This document shows, piece after piece, positions 9,229-18,692 of a stretch of DNA of 64,000 nucleotides. Origin of the DNA: Ruegeria sp. A3M17 (lineage in GTDB: Bacteria > Pseudomonadota > Alphaproteobacteria > Rhodobacterales > Rhodobacteraceae); contig NZ_QOCF01000009.1 in NCBI RefSeq assembly GCF_003318255.1, positions 1-64,000 on the forward strand, written 5' to 3'. The notes below the pieces were generated by a model. It made no database searches, had not been told where the DNA came from, and saw nothing but the letters and a program-made list of their open reading frames with translations. The stretch's first letter is position 1, and each line of letters opens with the position of its first letter. Made by a program: the position numbers and the translations under genes.

Positions 9229-11781
9229 ATGCGCGACGCTGCCCCAACGACGATCTATCTGAAAGACTACACGCCCTTTGGTTATCTGGTGGACAGCGTG
9301 CACCTGACGTTCGATCTGGCCGCCCACGCAACCCGCGTCACATCACGCATCGCATTTCGTCCGAACCCGGAGGCCAGCGACAAGACATTCTTCTTGCATG
9401 GCGAAGACCTCAAGCTGATCCGCGCATCCATCGATGGTGCTGAAATCCCCTCCGAGATTACCGACAAGGGCTTGACTCTCGCAGCGCCGGATGCGCCGTT
9501 TATCTGGGAGGCCGAGGTTGAGATCGACCCGGGAAACAACACGGCGCTCGAAGGGCTATATATGTCGAACGGCATGTACTGCACCCAATGCGAGGCCGAA
9601 GGGTTCCGTAAGATCACCTTCTACCCTGACCGCCCTGATGTGATGTCCACCTTCACTGTGCGCATCAACGGTGATCTTCCTGTTTTGCTGTCCAACGGCA
9701 ACCCCTCGGGCAAAGGCGAAGGTTGGGCAGAATGGACCGACCCGTGGCCCAAACCCGCCTACCTGTTCGCGCTGGTCGCGGGCGATCTGATTACCCATCC
9801 CGGCCAATTCACCACAATGTCAGGCCGCGAGGTCGATCTGAACCTCTGGGTCCGTCCCGGTGACGAGGGCAAGTGCGCCTTCGGGATGGAAGCGTTGAAG
9901 AAGTCCATGAAGTGGGACGAACACGTCTATGGTCGGGAATACGATCTGGACGTATTCAATATCGTGGCCGTGGACGATTTCAACATGGGCGCAATGGAAA
10001 ACAAGGGGCTGAACATCTTCAACTCATCCGCTGTTCTGGCCAGCCCCGAAACCTCAACCGATGCCAATTTCGAACGGATCGAGGCGATCATCGCGCATGA
10101 GTATTTCCACAATTGGACCGGCAACCGGATCACCTGCCGCGACTGGTTCCAACTGTGCCTGAAAGAAGGGCTGACCGTTTTCCGGGATGCGCAGTTCACC
10201 TCAGACATGCGCTCGGCCCCGGTGAAGCGGATTGAGGACGCCATCGACCTTCGCGCGCGGCAATTCCCCGAAGATAACGGACCGCTGTCCCACCCAGTCC
10301 GGCCCGAGAGCTTTCAGGAAATCAACAACTTCTACACCGCGACCGTCTACGAAAAAGGTGCCGAGATCATCGGTATGCTGAAACGTCTTGTTGGTGATGA
10401 GGCCTACTCCAAGGCCTTGGATCTGTATTTCCTCCGCCATGACGGACAGGCCTGCACCATTGAAGACTGGATCAAGGTGTTCGAGGACACCACCGGCCGC
10501 GACCTGAGCCAGTTCAAGCGCTGGTACAGCCAATCTGGCACGCCGCGCGTGACAGTGAGCGAAGATTGGAATGACGGCACATATACGCTGACATTGGCGC
10601 AGCATACCGAAGAAACACCTGGGCAGTCCGAAAAGCTGCCGCAAGTGATCCCCGTCGCGGTAGGTCTGCTTGGCCAAAACGGGGACGAGGTGCGCGCAAC
10701 CGAGGTTCTGGAACTGACCGAGACTGAACAAAGCTTCCAGTTCACCGGGCTGGCGGCAAAACCTGTGGCCTCAATCCTGCGAGATTTCTCGGCCCCTGTG
10801 ATCCTTGAGCACGATCACACTGATGCCGAACGCGCCTTCCTTTTGGCCCATGACATTGATCCTTTCAATCGGTGGCAGGCGGGACGGTCATTAGCGCAGG
10901 ACACGCTGTTGCGCATGACCCTCGAAGACGCAACGCCGGGTGCGGATTACCTTGACGGGGTGCTGGCCGTTCTGCGCGACGGCAATCTGGACCCGGCGTA
11001 TCGCGCCCTGATGCTGGGTCTGCCTTCGCAATCCGAACTGGCCGCTGCGTTGTCCGACCGGGGTGAAACACCTGACCCTATGGCCATCTGGACAGCGGTA
11101 GAGACACTGCGGCAGGCAACAGCGCAGCACGTTCAGGATCTTCTACCGCGTCTGCACAGCGAAACCTTGATCGAGGCGCCATACAGTCCCGACGCAGACC
11201 AAGCCGGCAAACGTTCGCTGGGCAATGCTGCATTGGCCCTGACCTCACGGCTTGATGGTGCGGCAATGGCGGCCGAGCAATACGCGGCGGCTGGCAACAT
11301 GACGCAGCAGCTGAGCGCCCTGTCCTGCCTGCTGCGCGCAAGCAAAGGTGAGGCCGAGCTTTCCGCATTCTACGAACAATGGCAGCACGACCGCCTGGTG
11401 ATGGACAAGTGGTTTGCCCTTCAGGTCGGGATGGCCTCGCCAGAAGCTACGGCGGACATTGCCCGCACCCTGACCGAGCACGCCGATTTCAACTGGAAAA
11501 ACCCCAATCGTTTCCGGGCGGTGATGGGTGCGTTGGCCATGAACCACGCCGGTTTCCACCGCGCAGATGGTGCGGGTTATGCGTTGCTGGCCGACTGGCT
11601 GATCAAACTGGACCCGGTCAACCCACAAACCACGGCGCGGATGTGTTCGGCCTTCCAGACCTGGAAACGCTATGACGCAGACCGTCAGGACCTGATCCGC
11701 GCGCAGCTGACCCGCATCGCGGAAACGCCTGACCTGTCACGCGACACGACCGAAATGGTCTCTCGCATTCTCAACGCATGA
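9229..11781 (+). CDS. pepN: Aminopeptidase N (M1 family)
   Basis: Cytosolic zinc aminopeptidase that removes N-terminal residues from peptides. At 850 residues it matches the proteobacterial PepN length. The substrate-recognition motif GAMEN is at 254-258. The zinc site is HEYFH (H290, E291, H294) with the third ligand E313 in CLKEGLTVFRD. The catalytic tyrosine region follows in YTATVYEKGAEIIGML. A longer frame begins 20 codons earlier. The ATG used (MRDAAPTTIYLKDY) has GAGG upstream and fits the family N-terminus, so it is preferred. The 3' end overlaps the next gene by four bases, suggesting coupled translation. Confidence 0.94.
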   Translation: MRDAAPTTIYLKDYTPFGYLVDSVHLTFDLAAHATRVTSRIAFRPNPEASDKTFFLHGEDLKLIRASIDGAEIPSEITDKGLTLAAPDAPFIWEAEVEIDPGNNTALEGLYMSNGMYCTQCEAEGFRKITFYPDRPDVMSTFTVRINGDLPVLLSNGNPSGKGEGWAEWTDPWPKPAYLFALVAGDLITHPGQFTTMSGREVDLNLWVRPGDEGKCAFGMEALKKSMKWDEHVYGREYDLDVFNIVAVDDFNMGAMENKGLNIFNSSAVLASPETSTDANFERIEAIIAHEYFHNWTGNRITCRDWFQLCLKEGLTVFRDAQFTSDMRSAPVKRIEDAIDLRARQFPEDNGPLSHPVRPESFQEINNFYTATVYEKGAEIIGMLKRLVGDEAYSKALDLYFLRHDGQACTIEDWIKVFEDTTGRDLSQFKRWYSQSGTPRVTVSEDWNDGTYTLTLAQHTEETPGQSEKLPQVIPVAVGLLGQNGDEVRATEVLELTETEQSFQFTGLAAKPVASILRDFSAPVILEHDHTDAERAFLLAHDIDPFNRWQAGRSLAQDTLLRMTLEDATPGADYLDGVLAVLRDGNLDPAYRALMLGLPSQSELAAALSDRGETPDPMAIWTAVETLRQATAQHVQDLLPRLHSETLIEAPYSPDADQAGKRSLGNAALALTSRLDGAAMAAEQYAAAGNMTQQLSALSCLLRASKGEAELSAFYEQWQHDRLVMDKWFALQVGMASPEATADIARTLTEHADFNWKNPNRFRAVMGALAMNHAGFHRADGAGYALLADWLIKLDPVNPQTTARMCSAFQTWKRYDADRQDLIRAQLTRIAETPDLSRDTTEMVSRILNA

Positions 11782-12206
11782 CGGAATTTGAATTTACGCG
11801 TCAGAACCGGGCGCCGCACACTGTTGGTGTTCTGATCTGCGTCTATGCGGCCTTGTTGGCACTTGTGATCCTGTTCGACGCGGCATGGTGGCTGGTGGTG
11901 CTGTTGGCGCTGCCTACGTTACCGGCCATTTGGGATATCACACAGAACACCAGCGCAGGGCTGGTTCTTGATCAGAACAAACTGCGCTGGTTTACCGGCA
12001 CCCGTGAGGCCGAAATTGATCGTTCGGACATTGATTATATCCGCTTCGACACACGCTGGGATTTCTCGGTGCGCGTTTCACTGGTTCTGACATCCGGCAA
12101 GCGGATTCGGCTGCCTGATGAGTCGTCTCCGCACCACAGAGAATTCGAAGAGGTCCTGCAACAGGCCGGTTTCCGAGTTGAACGTCATCACTTCGTCTCA
12201 TTTTGA
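11778..12206 (+). CDS. Small two-helix membrane protein of unknown function
   Basis: A 142-residue protein with two adjacent hydrophobic segments at about residues 17-36 and 39-52, then a soluble, mostly beta-like C-terminal domain (GLVLDQNKLRWFTG, VSLVLTSGKRIRLP). The layout resembles bacterial PH-like domain membrane proteins, but the match is only by pattern and is not secure. Its ATG overlaps the pepN stop (ATGA), so it is very likely translated with pepN. It ends before an A+T-rich intergenic stretch. Function is unknown. Confidence 0.7.
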   Translation: MTEFEFTRQNRAPHTVGVLICVYAALLALVILFDAAWWLVVLLALPTLPAIWDITQNTSAGLVLDQNKLRWFTGTREAEIDRSDIDYIRFDTRWDFSVRVSLVLTSGKRIRLPDESSPHHREFEEVLQQAGFRVERHHFVSF

Positions 12207-12336
12207 AACAATAATCGAATTTGAATTCAATTAGACACAAAGATTAACCAATTACCTCCAAAGAGCTTGAATTCGAAGCCGATTGCGGCAAAGCTCTCAC
12301 CCTCAAGTTTCTGTTTTTTTTGTTTCGAGTGCCGCC

Positions 12337-13599
12337 ATGTTCTGGTTTTTTAGGGACCGTTCGTCCCGTTCCCGATCTTCTATTGTTCCTCCCGCTGCAT
12401 CCGGCGCGTATTTCGCTGACCCGGCTGTTTCGCCCGTGTTGCCAGACCAAGGGCAACTGAACATCCCATTGGCTGATGTTCAGGCCCAGGATGAGATTGG
12501 GCGCAGCTCGATAGAAAAAGGCCGTTTCCTGGCCAGACAGGATCGCTGGGCGGAATTGTCCGACCTGATGCACAAAGCAGACGACGCACGGGAAACTGCA
12601 CCCGACGGCATGCCTGTCGCGGAATTGCTGGCGTTTGGGGCGCGGGCCGATGTGGTTCTGGCGGCAGAACATGCGCTGTCTGACGCCAAAGCGCTATCAG
12701 AATTTGATGTCATGAACGGCATTTCCGAATTGGAAGACGAGATGCGCGCGCATTCGGGCGACCCGATGATCGCCTTGGTTGTCGCATTGGCCCACATTGA
12801 TATGGCATGGGCATGGCGAGGTACAACGAACGAGGCAACCCTGCCCTCGCTGCACCAATCCCGCTGTGCTGCCCATTTCGATCGGGCAGCTGCAATCCTT
12901 CCCAATTGTCGCGAGGCCGCAGCGGACAGCCCCATTGTCGCCTCGGCTGGATGCGCAATTTTGGCAGGTCAGCGTAAAGCCAACACGCGGGTGGCGGATG
13001 AATACGAGCGGTTGATTAAACTCGACCCAGTTAACCATCGGCACATGCGCGCGATGGGCACCCATCTGCTGCCGCGCTGGTTCGGAAGCTATAGCGAGCT
13101 TGAGGTCCAGGCGCTGCGTATGGCGGCCCAGACCCGGGACATCTGGGGGGCCGGAGGTTATACTTGGGTTCAGTTCGACGCAATTGCCCTGGACGAAGAG
13201 GCCTGCGCGCGTCTGGATGTCGATTTCTTCCTGGAAGGCATGCACGATATTCTGCGCCGACGCCCTGACCAGCAAACCGTCAACATGCTGTCGGCATACT
13301 GTGCCATCACAATCCAGAACGGCGCTGGCCAGTGCGGCAAGGCAGATTTTGTGCGCAGCCAGATACACCAGGCTGCAAACTGGCTGATCCGCGACCACCT
13401 GACCGAACTGCACCCGCTGATCTGGGCCCATGCAGCAAATGGGTTCAACAACAGTGTTCGGATCAATTCACCCGAACGGTTCGCGGCCCGCGGGCATCGG
13501 GATGCCCTACGTGCAATTGGCGATCTGTTCCGTGATGAGCTGCGCAGCGGATTGGATGTGACCTTTACTCCGAAGGGTTTACGCCTGTCCGGGCACTGA
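12337..13599 (+). CDS. Unknown protein with helical repeat character
   Basis: A 420-residue protein that I do not recognise. The N-terminus (MFWFFRDRSSRSRSS) is basic with a short aromatic patch and no clear signal peptide. The body is rich in alanine and looks alpha-helical, with TPR-like spacing (VADEYERLIKLDPVNHRHMRAMG). It contains the run GGYTWVQFDAIALDEEACARLDVDFF, as in roseobacter proteins annotated as hypothetical. Codon use matches its neighbours. The ATG at 12337 is preferred to one 18 codons upstream, because the earlier residues look non-coding and lie in an A+T-rich promoter region; GAG is the only weak ribosome site. It is a single gene between the pepN unit and gatB. Confidence 0.7.
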   Translation: MFWFFRDRSSRSRSSIVPPAASGAYFADPAVSPVLPDQGQLNIPLADVQAQDEIGRSSIEKGRFLARQDRWAELSDLMHKADDARETAPDGMPVAELLAFGARADVVLAAEHALSDAKALSEFDVMNGISELEDEMRAHSGDPMIALVVALAHIDMAWAWRGTTNEATLPSLHQSRCAAHFDRAAAILPNCREAAADSPIVASAGCAILAGQRKANTRVADEYERLIKLDPVNHRHMRAMGTHLLPRWFGSYSELEVQALRMAAQTRDIWGAGGYTWVQFDAIALDEEACARLDVDFFLEGMHDILRRRPDQQTVNMLSAYCAITIQNGAGQCGKADFVRSQIHQAANWLIRDHLTELHPLIWAHAANGFNNSVRINSPERFAARGHRDALRAIGDLFRDELRSGLDVTFTPKGLRLSGH

Positions 13600-13669
13600 T
13601 TCCCCCTTGCCCCTAGGCCGTGCCGGGCCTAATACGCAGGCTTAGACTTCTGCGGAAATGAGGCGCGCC

Positions 13670-15181
13670 ATGCTCGACCTGACATACGAAATGCCCAAAC
13701 CCAAAACCATTGCCGGGGCCAAGCACGATTGGGAACTGGTAATCGGGATGGAGGTGCATGCGCAGGTCTCGTCCAATGCCAAGCTGTTCTCGGGCGCATC
13801 GACCCAATTTGGGGCCGAGCCGAACTCGAACGTGGCGTTCGTGGACGCGGCGATGCCGGGAATGCTGCCGGTGATCAATGAATATTGTGTTGAACAAGCG
13901 GTGCGAACCGGTCTGGGCCTTAAGGCGGATATCAAACTAGTATCGGCCTTTGACCGCAAGAATTATTTCTATCCCGACCTGCCGCAGGGCTATCAGATTT
14001 CCCAGCTGTACCAGCCTATCGTAGGCGAAGGTGAAGTGCTGGTGGAAATGGGCGACGGCACTGCACGCATGGTGCGGATTGAACGCATCCACATGGAACA
14101 GGACGCAGGCAAATCAATCCACGACATGGACCCAAATATGTCCTTTGTCGACCTGAACCGGACCGGTGTTTGCCTGATGGAGATTGTCAGCCGCCCCGAT
14201 ATCCGCGGGCCGGAAGAAGCGGCCGCTTACATCGCCAAGATGCGCCAGATCCTACGGTATCTGGGTACCTGCGACGGCAACATGCAAAACGGCAACCTGC
14301 GCGCGGATGTCAACGTTTCGATCTGCCTACCCGGTGCCTATGAAAAGTATCAGGAAACGCAGGACTTCTCGCATCTGGGCACCCGCTGCGAGATCAAGAA
14401 CATGAACTCGATGCGCTTTATCCAGCAAGCGATCGAGGTCGAGGCCCGGCGTCAGATTGCCATCGTCGAAGGTGGCGGTACTGTCGATCAGGAAACCCGC
14501 CTGTATGATCCGGACAAGGGTGAGACGCGGTCGATGCGGTCCAAGGAAGAAGCGCATGATTACCGCTATTTCCCCGACCCCGATCTGCTGCCTTTGGAGA
14601 TTGAACAGGCGTGGGTCGACGACATCGCAGCCGGGCTTCCGGAATTACCGGATGCAAAAAAGGCGCGTTTTATCGACACCTTCGGTCTGACGGATTACGA
14701 TGCGTCGGTTCTGACGGCCGAAGTGGAATCGGCTGCTTATTTCGAAGAGGTCGCCAAAGGCCGCAGCGGTAAACTGGCCGCAAACTGGGTCATCAACGAG
14801 CTATTCGGTCGCCTGAAGAAAGAAGATCACGACATCACCGCCTCGCCCGTTTCGCCTGCGCAGTTGGGTGGGATCATCGACCTGATCGCCTCAGACGCCA
14901 TTTCTGGCAAGATCGCCAAGGATCTGTTCGAGATTGTCTACACCGAAGGCGGCGACCCGGCGCAGATCGTTGAAGAACGCGGCATGAAACAGGTCACCGA
15001 CACCGGTGCCATCGAAACTGCGCTGGACGAAATCATCGCGGCCAATCCGGCGCAGGTCGAAAAAGCCAAGGTGAACCCGAAACTGGCAGGCTGGTTTGTT
15101 GGTCAGGTCATGAAAGCAACCGGCGGCAAGGCGAACCCCAAGGCCGTCAATGAGTTGGTCAGCAAAAAGCTGAGCTCGTAA
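13670..15181 (+). CDS. gatB: Aspartyl/glutamyl-tRNA amidotransferase subunit B
   Basis: GatB of the GatCAB complex, which converts Glu-tRNA(Gln) and Asp-tRNA(Asn) to the amidated forms. At 503 residues the length is normal. Motifs include [13 protein letters not shown] at the start of the catalytic cradle, [46 protein letters not shown], and the C-terminal tRNA-binding YqeY-like tail ending in [14 protein letters not shown]. The start [12 protein letters not shown] has GAGG upstream and matches roseobacter homologues; an ATG four codons earlier lacks a ribosome site. gatA and gatC are not in the window, as is usual in this family. Confidence 0.96.
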   Translation: MLDLTYEMPKPKTIAGAKHDWELVIGMEVHAQVSSNAKLFSGASTQFGAEPNSNVAFVDAAMPGMLPVINEYCVEQAVRTGLGLKADIKLVSAFDRKNYFYPDLPQGYQISQLYQPIVGEGEVLVEMGDGTARMVRIERIHMEQDAGKSIHDMDPNMSFVDLNRTGVCLMEIVSRPDIRGPEEAAAYIAKMRQILRYLGTCDGNMQNGNLRADVNVSICLPGAYEKYQETQDFSHLGTRCEIKNMNSMRFIQQAIEVEARRQIAIVEGGGTVDQETRLYDPDKGETRSMRSKEEAHDYRYFPDPDLLPLEIEQAWVDDIAAGLPELPDAKKARFIDTFGLTDYDASVLTAEVESAAYFEEVAKGRSGKLAANWVINELFGRLKKEDHDITASPVSPAQLGGIIDLIASDAISGKIAKDLFEIVYTEGGDPAQIVEERGMKQVTDTGAIETALDEIIAANPAQVEKAKVNPKLAGWFVGQVMKATGGKANPKAVNELVSKKLSS

Positions 15182-15353
15182 GCCTTTCGGTCCAGGAAAC
15201 TGCTACGGCAGGGTCGGTGCGTCTGGCGCGGACCTTTCCGGCCCCGCGCGCGGGGCGCAACAGACAAAACAGAATTTGCCCAACGGGCGATGATGACTGT
15301 TCGAAACTCGACAACATGTTAGATTGCCAGGGATCGGCAACCAGGAAAATCTG

Positions 15354-15764
15354 ATGCAGCGCTACGAATACAAAGTTGTCCCCGCCCCGCAAAAAGGCAC
15401 CAAGGCCAAGGGCGTCAAAACTGCCGAAGGGCGGTTTGCAGTGTCGATCGAACAGATCCTGAATCAGATGGGGCAGGATGGCTGGGATTACCAGCGTGCG
15501 GAACTTCTGCCCAGCGAGGAACGGGCAGGCCTGACCAGTTCCACCGTGAACTGGCGCAATGTTCTGGTGTTTCGGCGTGAGGTTGCAGCTGAGTTTTCTT
15601 CGGCGAATGAGCCGGTTGAGGACAGCGATGATGCGCCCATGGCTCACCCGGTGCCCGGACCAGAAGAAGTGCAGGCCCCTGCACCGATTTCAGAAGAGGT
15701 CAAGGACCCTCCATTGACCCTGAAGTCCACGGACCTGTCCGAAAAGGACAAAGAGCAGACCTAA
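15354..15764 (+). CDS. DUF4177 domain protein
   Basis: A 136-residue protein. The first 75 residues match the DUF4177 pattern (MQRYEYKVVPAP ... VSIEQILNQMGQDGWDYQRAELLPSEER ... NVLVFRRE). The C-terminal 60 residues are acidic and proline-rich and look disordered. Function is unknown in the family. The ATG is preceded by AGGA at a good distance. Its stop codon sits in the loop of an intrinsic terminator, so the transcript ends here. Confidence 0.8.
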   Translation: MQRYEYKVVPAPQKGTKAKGVKTAEGRFAVSIEQILNQMGQDGWDYQRAELLPSEERAGLTSSTVNWRNVLVFRREVAAEFSSANEPVEDSDDAPMAHPVPGPEEVQAPAPISEEVKDPPLTLKSTDLSEKDKEQT

Positions 15765-15783
15765 ACGGTCTGCTCCGTGTTTT
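15753..15783 (+). terminator. Intrinsic terminator of the DUF4177 gene
   Basis: GAGCAGACC (15753-15761) and GGTCTGCTC (15767-15775) form a perfect 9-pair stem with a 5-base loop containing the TAA stop. CGTGTTTT follows. Confidence 0.75.
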
Positions 15784-15800
15784 CATAGCCTGCAGCTGAA

Positions 15801-16190
15801 TTACTCGGCAGCGCTTGCCGCTTGGCTCAGATCCTGCGCCAGCATCAGTGCATTGCCGTCCGGGTCGTAGAACGTCGCGGTGCTGACCATGCCTTCGATC
15901 GTTTCTGTCGCCCCATCGAACCTGACGCCCGAGGATTCGAGCGCCTGACGCGCCGTCGCAATATCCGACACCCCGAACACCGGCACCGTATTGCCCGGCG
16001 CAGGCTCGGCCTGCTCACCCAGACCCAAGGTCACACCGTTGGTTTTGGTCTTCATCTCGCTCCATCCGGCTTCGTCAATATGGTGGATCAGCTCAAACCC
16101 CAGCTTGGCCTGATACCATTCGGCACTGACATGCCTGTCTTGCACGGACATGGCGATCGTGATCGTATTTTCCAGTGAAACGAGTGGCAT
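15801..16190 (-). CDS. VOC (glyoxalase/bleomycin resistance) family protein
   Basis: A 129-residue vicinal-oxygen-chelate fold protein with two beta-alpha-beta-beta-beta modules: ENTITIAMSVQDRHVSAEWYQAKLGFELIHH at the start, and EGMVSTATFYDPDGNALMLAQDL at the end. The usual metal ligands (His/Glu) are only partly recognisable, so the reaction cannot be named; relatives act in detoxification or antibiotic resistance. The ATG has AAGGA seven bases upstream; longer frames reach into the neighbouring gene and are rejected. It is divergent from an HxlR-type regulator 40 bases away, which probably controls it. Confidence 0.85.
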   Translation of the reverse strand: MPLVSLENTITIAMSVQDRHVSAEWYQAKLGFELIHHIDEAGWSEMKTKTNGVTLGLGEQAEPAPGNTVPVFGVSDIATARQALESSGVRFDGATETIEGMVSTATFYDPDGNALMLAQDLSQAASAAE

Positions 16191-16213
16191 TGAACTATCC
16201 TTTTGGCGGAAAT

Positions 16214-16253
16214 TAAAGTAACTATACTTTATGGACATAACGATTCTTGTCAA
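16214..16253. promoter_or_regulatory. Divergent promoter and dyad between VOC and hxlR-type genes
   Basis: TAAAGTA (16214-16220) and TACTTTA (16225-16231) are perfect inverted arms around ACTA. They contain TATACT (16223-16228), a plausible -10 box to the right. On the minus strand, TTGACA (16253-16248) and TAAAGT (16231-16226) are spaced 16 bases apart and point toward the VOC gene. The dyad touches the regulator's first codon, so autorepression is likely but inferred. Confidence 0.5.
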
Positions 16254-16767
16254 GCTTACATCCCGCGCATGGTCCCTGAACATTCTGGCGTTAATGCATG
16301 AAGGCATGCCGGGACGGCAGGCACCGCTACTGGCTGCGACCAGCGCCGGTAGAACGGCGTTTGCCCAAAGCCTTGACCACCTGATTCAATTGGGTTTTCT
16401 GGAACGGAATCCCGGCCACGGTCATCCGCTGCGTCCCGAATTTCGATTAACCCAAGCGGGGGAATCTGCGGCCGAAATCGCCAGCCGGATCGTGAATGTC
16501 GTGCCGGATGACGCTGATTTCGCGTTGCTCAGACGCAGTTGGACGGCACCTATTCTGGCACTGACCGACAGGCCCCAACGATTCTCGACTCTCAAATCCG
16601 GGCTGATCACCATTTCCGACCGCGCACTGTCGACGTCGCTTCACCGCCTGGAAGAGCAAGAGTGGATACAGCGAGACATTGATGCGACGCACCGGCTACC
16701 TTTTCCCACCTATCGCGCGGTAAATCAGGGAATCGCGGTTAACAGGGCGATTTCTCTGGTCGCCTAG
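16231..16767 (+). CDS. HxlR-type winged-helix transcriptional regulator
   Basis: A 178-residue regulator that appears to contain two winged-helix halves: LTSRAWSLNILALMHEGMPG ... SLDHLIQLGFLERNPGHGHPLRPEFRLTQAGE, and LRRSWTAPILALTDRPQRFSTLKS ... SDRALSTSLHRLEEQEWIQRDI. HxlR-type proteins usually have a single such domain of about 110 residues, so a duplicated or fused form is unusual. No Shine-Dalgarno precedes the ATG, and a -10-like box lies just upstream, so the message may be leaderless or the start may lie elsewhere. It is divergent from the VOC gene, with a shared dyad. Confidence 0.78.
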   Translation: MDITILVKLTSRAWSLNILALMHEGMPGRQAPLLAATSAGRTAFAQSLDHLIQLGFLERNPGHGHPLRPEFRLTQAGESAAEIASRIVNVVPDDADFALLRRSWTAPILALTDRPQRFSTLKSGLITISDRALSTSLHRLEEQEWIQRDIDATHRLPFPTYRAVNQGIAVNRAISLVA

Positions 16768-16775
16768 GCACCTGT

Positions 16776-17042
16776 TCAGGTATCAATATCCAGCGCCAGC
16801 GCATGAATGCGGGGCACGATGTCGCCCAGTGCCTTATGTACGGCACGGTGGCGGGCGACGCGGGATTGACCCTGAAAAGCGCTGGCACGAATACGGACGT
16901 TGAAATGGCTTTCGCCGCCCTCTTGAAACCCGGCGTGTCCTCGGTGGCTTTCGCTGTCATCCACGACTTCCAGCTCACGCGGTTCAAAGGCTGCCATCAG
17001 GCAGGTTCGGATCTCGTCGGTAACAGTCATTTTTTTGCTCAC
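16776..17042 (-). CDS. BolA family protein
   Basis: An 88-residue BolA-like protein. The family core is seen: LEVVDDSESHRGHAG (conserved SxxHxGH histidine region), ESHFNVRIRASAFQGQSRVARHRAVHKALGDIV, and a C-terminal HALALDID. BolA proteins pair with monothiol glutaredoxins in iron-sulfur handling or stress response. The frame opens with GTG (MSKKMTV); an ATG four codons later is also possible and neither has a strong ribosome site. It is divergent from a J-domain gene, as is common in roseobacters. Confidence 0.9.
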   Translation of the reverse strand: MSKKMTVTDEIRTCLMAAFEPRELEVVDDSESHRGHAGFQEGGESHFNVRIRASAFQGQSRVARHRAVHKALGDIVPRIHALALDIDT

Positions 17043-17138
17043 GGGCGAAAATTTTACCGCCCCCCCTCTTCTACTTTCGGCTGCTTAGACTAAACTGCTG
17101 CCTCCGAGTCGAAAAGATGCGTTCTTAAGGATGAGCAC

Positions 17139-17765
17139 ATGGTGAAGTCAGACCCCTTCGGATTTGATATGTCCGTATCCACTTCCAAGAAGAAGAACCC
17201 GCGCGGGCGTCGCGGAATGTCGGGCGCGTCTGAAACCTCGACGCGTATCTGCGATCACGAAGGTTGCGAAGAACCGGGCAAGTTCCGTGCACCCAAGGCC
17301 CCTGACGTGCTGGACGACTTTTTCTGGTTCTGCCAGCAGCACGTCCGCGAATACAACAACAAGTGGAACTTCTTCGACGGCACCACCGAAGCCGAGCTAA
17401 ATGCGCAGCGATCCAAAGACAAAGTGTGGGAGCGCGAGACCAAGCCGATGGGTGATCCCGAAGCGCGCGCATGGGCGCGCCTGGGCATCGAAGACCCGCA
17501 TCAGGTGCTGGGAGCAAACAGCACGCAGAACAAAGGGCGCACCACTGGTGGTGGCGGTCGTCGCCTGCCCCCCACGGAACGCCGTGCGATCGAAATTCTG
17601 GAAGCCAATGACAGCTGGACCAAGGCCGAGGTGCGCAAGGCATACAAAAAGCTGATCAAGGTACTGCACCCCGACATGAACGGCGGCGACCGATCCCAGG
17701 AAGAGCAGCTGCAAGAGGTTGTCTGGGCGTGGGATCAGATCAAGGACAGCCGGAACTTCCGATAG
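17139..17765 (+). CDS. C-terminal J-domain protein
   Basis: A 208-residue DnaJ-like protein with the J domain at the C-terminus (about 152-208): WTKAEVRKAYKKLIKVLHPDMNGGD, with the HPD signature at 177-179 that stimulates DnaK ATPase. The N-terminal part is basic (STSKKKNPRGRRG). It has C38, C43, C65 and H68 (CDHEGCEE and FCQQH), which could form a small zinc site; this is inferred. The J domain at the end and the absence of a G/F region mark a type III J protein, probably with a specialised client. It lies between bolA and cobS. Confidence 0.88.
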   Translation: MVKSDPFGFDMSVSTSKKKNPRGRRGMSGASETSTRICDHEGCEEPGKFRAPKAPDVLDDFFWFCQQHVREYNNKWNFFDGTTEAELNAQRSKDKVWERETKPMGDPEARAWARLGIEDPHQVLGANSTQNKGRTTGGGGRRLPPTERRAIEILEANDSWTKAEVRKAYKKLIKVLHPDMNGGDRSQEEQLQEVVWAWDQIKDSRNFR

Positions 17766-17786
17766 TCGATCTATTGCTCGATCATT

Positions 17787-18692
17787 CTAATGCTCGAGCA
17801 TTTCCCGTAAAAGCTTGGCTTCGGGGCGCTTCAAGCAACGCACACGCGTTTGTTTCCAGGCGGATCCACGGCTGAAGCGTTCTGGAAAGAGCACACGAAG
17901 TTCTTCGACATCTCCGCGCCCGAAAGACAAAAGCGCCATATCACCCAGAAACAAGCTTTCCGTTGGCAACCCGTGCGACATCAAAATCGCGTGCCGGTTG
18001 CAGGCAATATGGAAGTACGTCACCGCCTCATTGGACGACACCTGTCGAATTGTGTTGTCGTTCACAAGATGTATTGCCGCTGCAAAAACCCTCGGCTCAC
18101 CGAACAACAATTCGGCGCGCCACCCTTCCAGAACAATTCTGTGTTGCGGTGACACGTACAAATCGCGGTCAGGCAAAGCATCCGCGATCGCTCCCTTTTT
18201 GATGCAAACGGGGCGCAATCGCGGGTCTTGCTGCAACGCCTCCGCGCTAAGGGTCTTCTTGCCAATCCACTGAATGGGTAGCAGTTCACCGCTGGAAACA
18301 CGAACCCTGTCCCCAACCGACAGTTCTTCGACGGGACGAGGACCTTTTTCGGTTTCTATCAAAGTGCCCTTTACAAAACACGGCACTGTTCCCGCAGGAA
18401 GGTCGACTGTCACACTGAGGAAGGCGTTGTTACCGTTTCCTGGATTGCCCGTCGTCGCGCCTATTAAGACCGAGAGTTGCGTATTCGGAGGGATGTCCGC
18501 TCCCTCAGTAAGCTCAACGGTCAAAACTCCGCTGGGTGAAATCGAAACAGTGTAGTCGGAAGGATCCAATCCACCCGAACCAGTTACGGTCACACTCCAA
18601 GTCACAGCTTTTGTCGTGGTATACTGCTGCATAACAGAGGTCGACCCACCGGGGATCGAGATAGAAGTCGGGCCTGAAATTACTAGCGACAT
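17787..18692 (-). CDS. Hint-domain (Hedgehog/intein-like) protein
   Basis: A 301-residue protein with two parts. Residues 1-110 are beta-rich and serine/threonine/glycine-rich (SLVISGPTSISIPGGSTSV), like an extracellular repeat. At about residue 116 the Hint_2 domain starts with CFVKGTLIETEKGPRPVEEL, then GDRV, ISPQH-like YVSPQHRIVLEG, and a late HIACNRHAILMSHGLPTES. In Hint domains the first Cys and the TxxH-type His allow self-cleavage; roseobacters have many such proteins of unknown role. No start-proximal ribosome site is seen, and TTAAAC-N7-GTTTAA lies directly upstream. It sits on the opposite strand between the J-domain gene and cobS, suggesting later insertion. Confidence 0.82.
   Translation of the reverse strand: MSLVISGPTSISIPGGSTSVMQQYTTTKAVTWSVTVTGSGGLDPSDYTVSISPSGVLTVELTEGADIPPNTQLSVLIGATTGNPGNGNNAFLSVTVDLPAGTVPCFVKGTLIETEKGPRPVEELSVGDRVRVSSGELLPIQWIGKKTLSAEALQQDPRLRPVCIKKGAIADALPDRDLYVSPQHRIVLEGWRAELLFGEPRVFAAAIHLVNDNTIRQVSSNEAVTYFHIACNRHAILMSHGLPTESLFLGDMALLSFGRGDVEELRVLFPERFSRGSAWKQTRVRCLKRPEAKLLREMLEH

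Noticed and set aside
13614-13631. TAGGCC/GGCCTA hairpin before gatB as a terminator
   Set aside because: Only six pairs and no T-run; may be chance in GC-rich spacer.
15241-15256. GCCCCGCGCGCGGGGC palindrome after gatB
   Set aside because: Self-complementary but with no loop room beyond a short stem and no T-run; not enough for a terminator call.
17787-18692. Intein in the Hint gene
   Set aside because: There is no host protein split around it; the domain is at the C-terminus of a short protein, as in stand-alone Hint_2 proteins.
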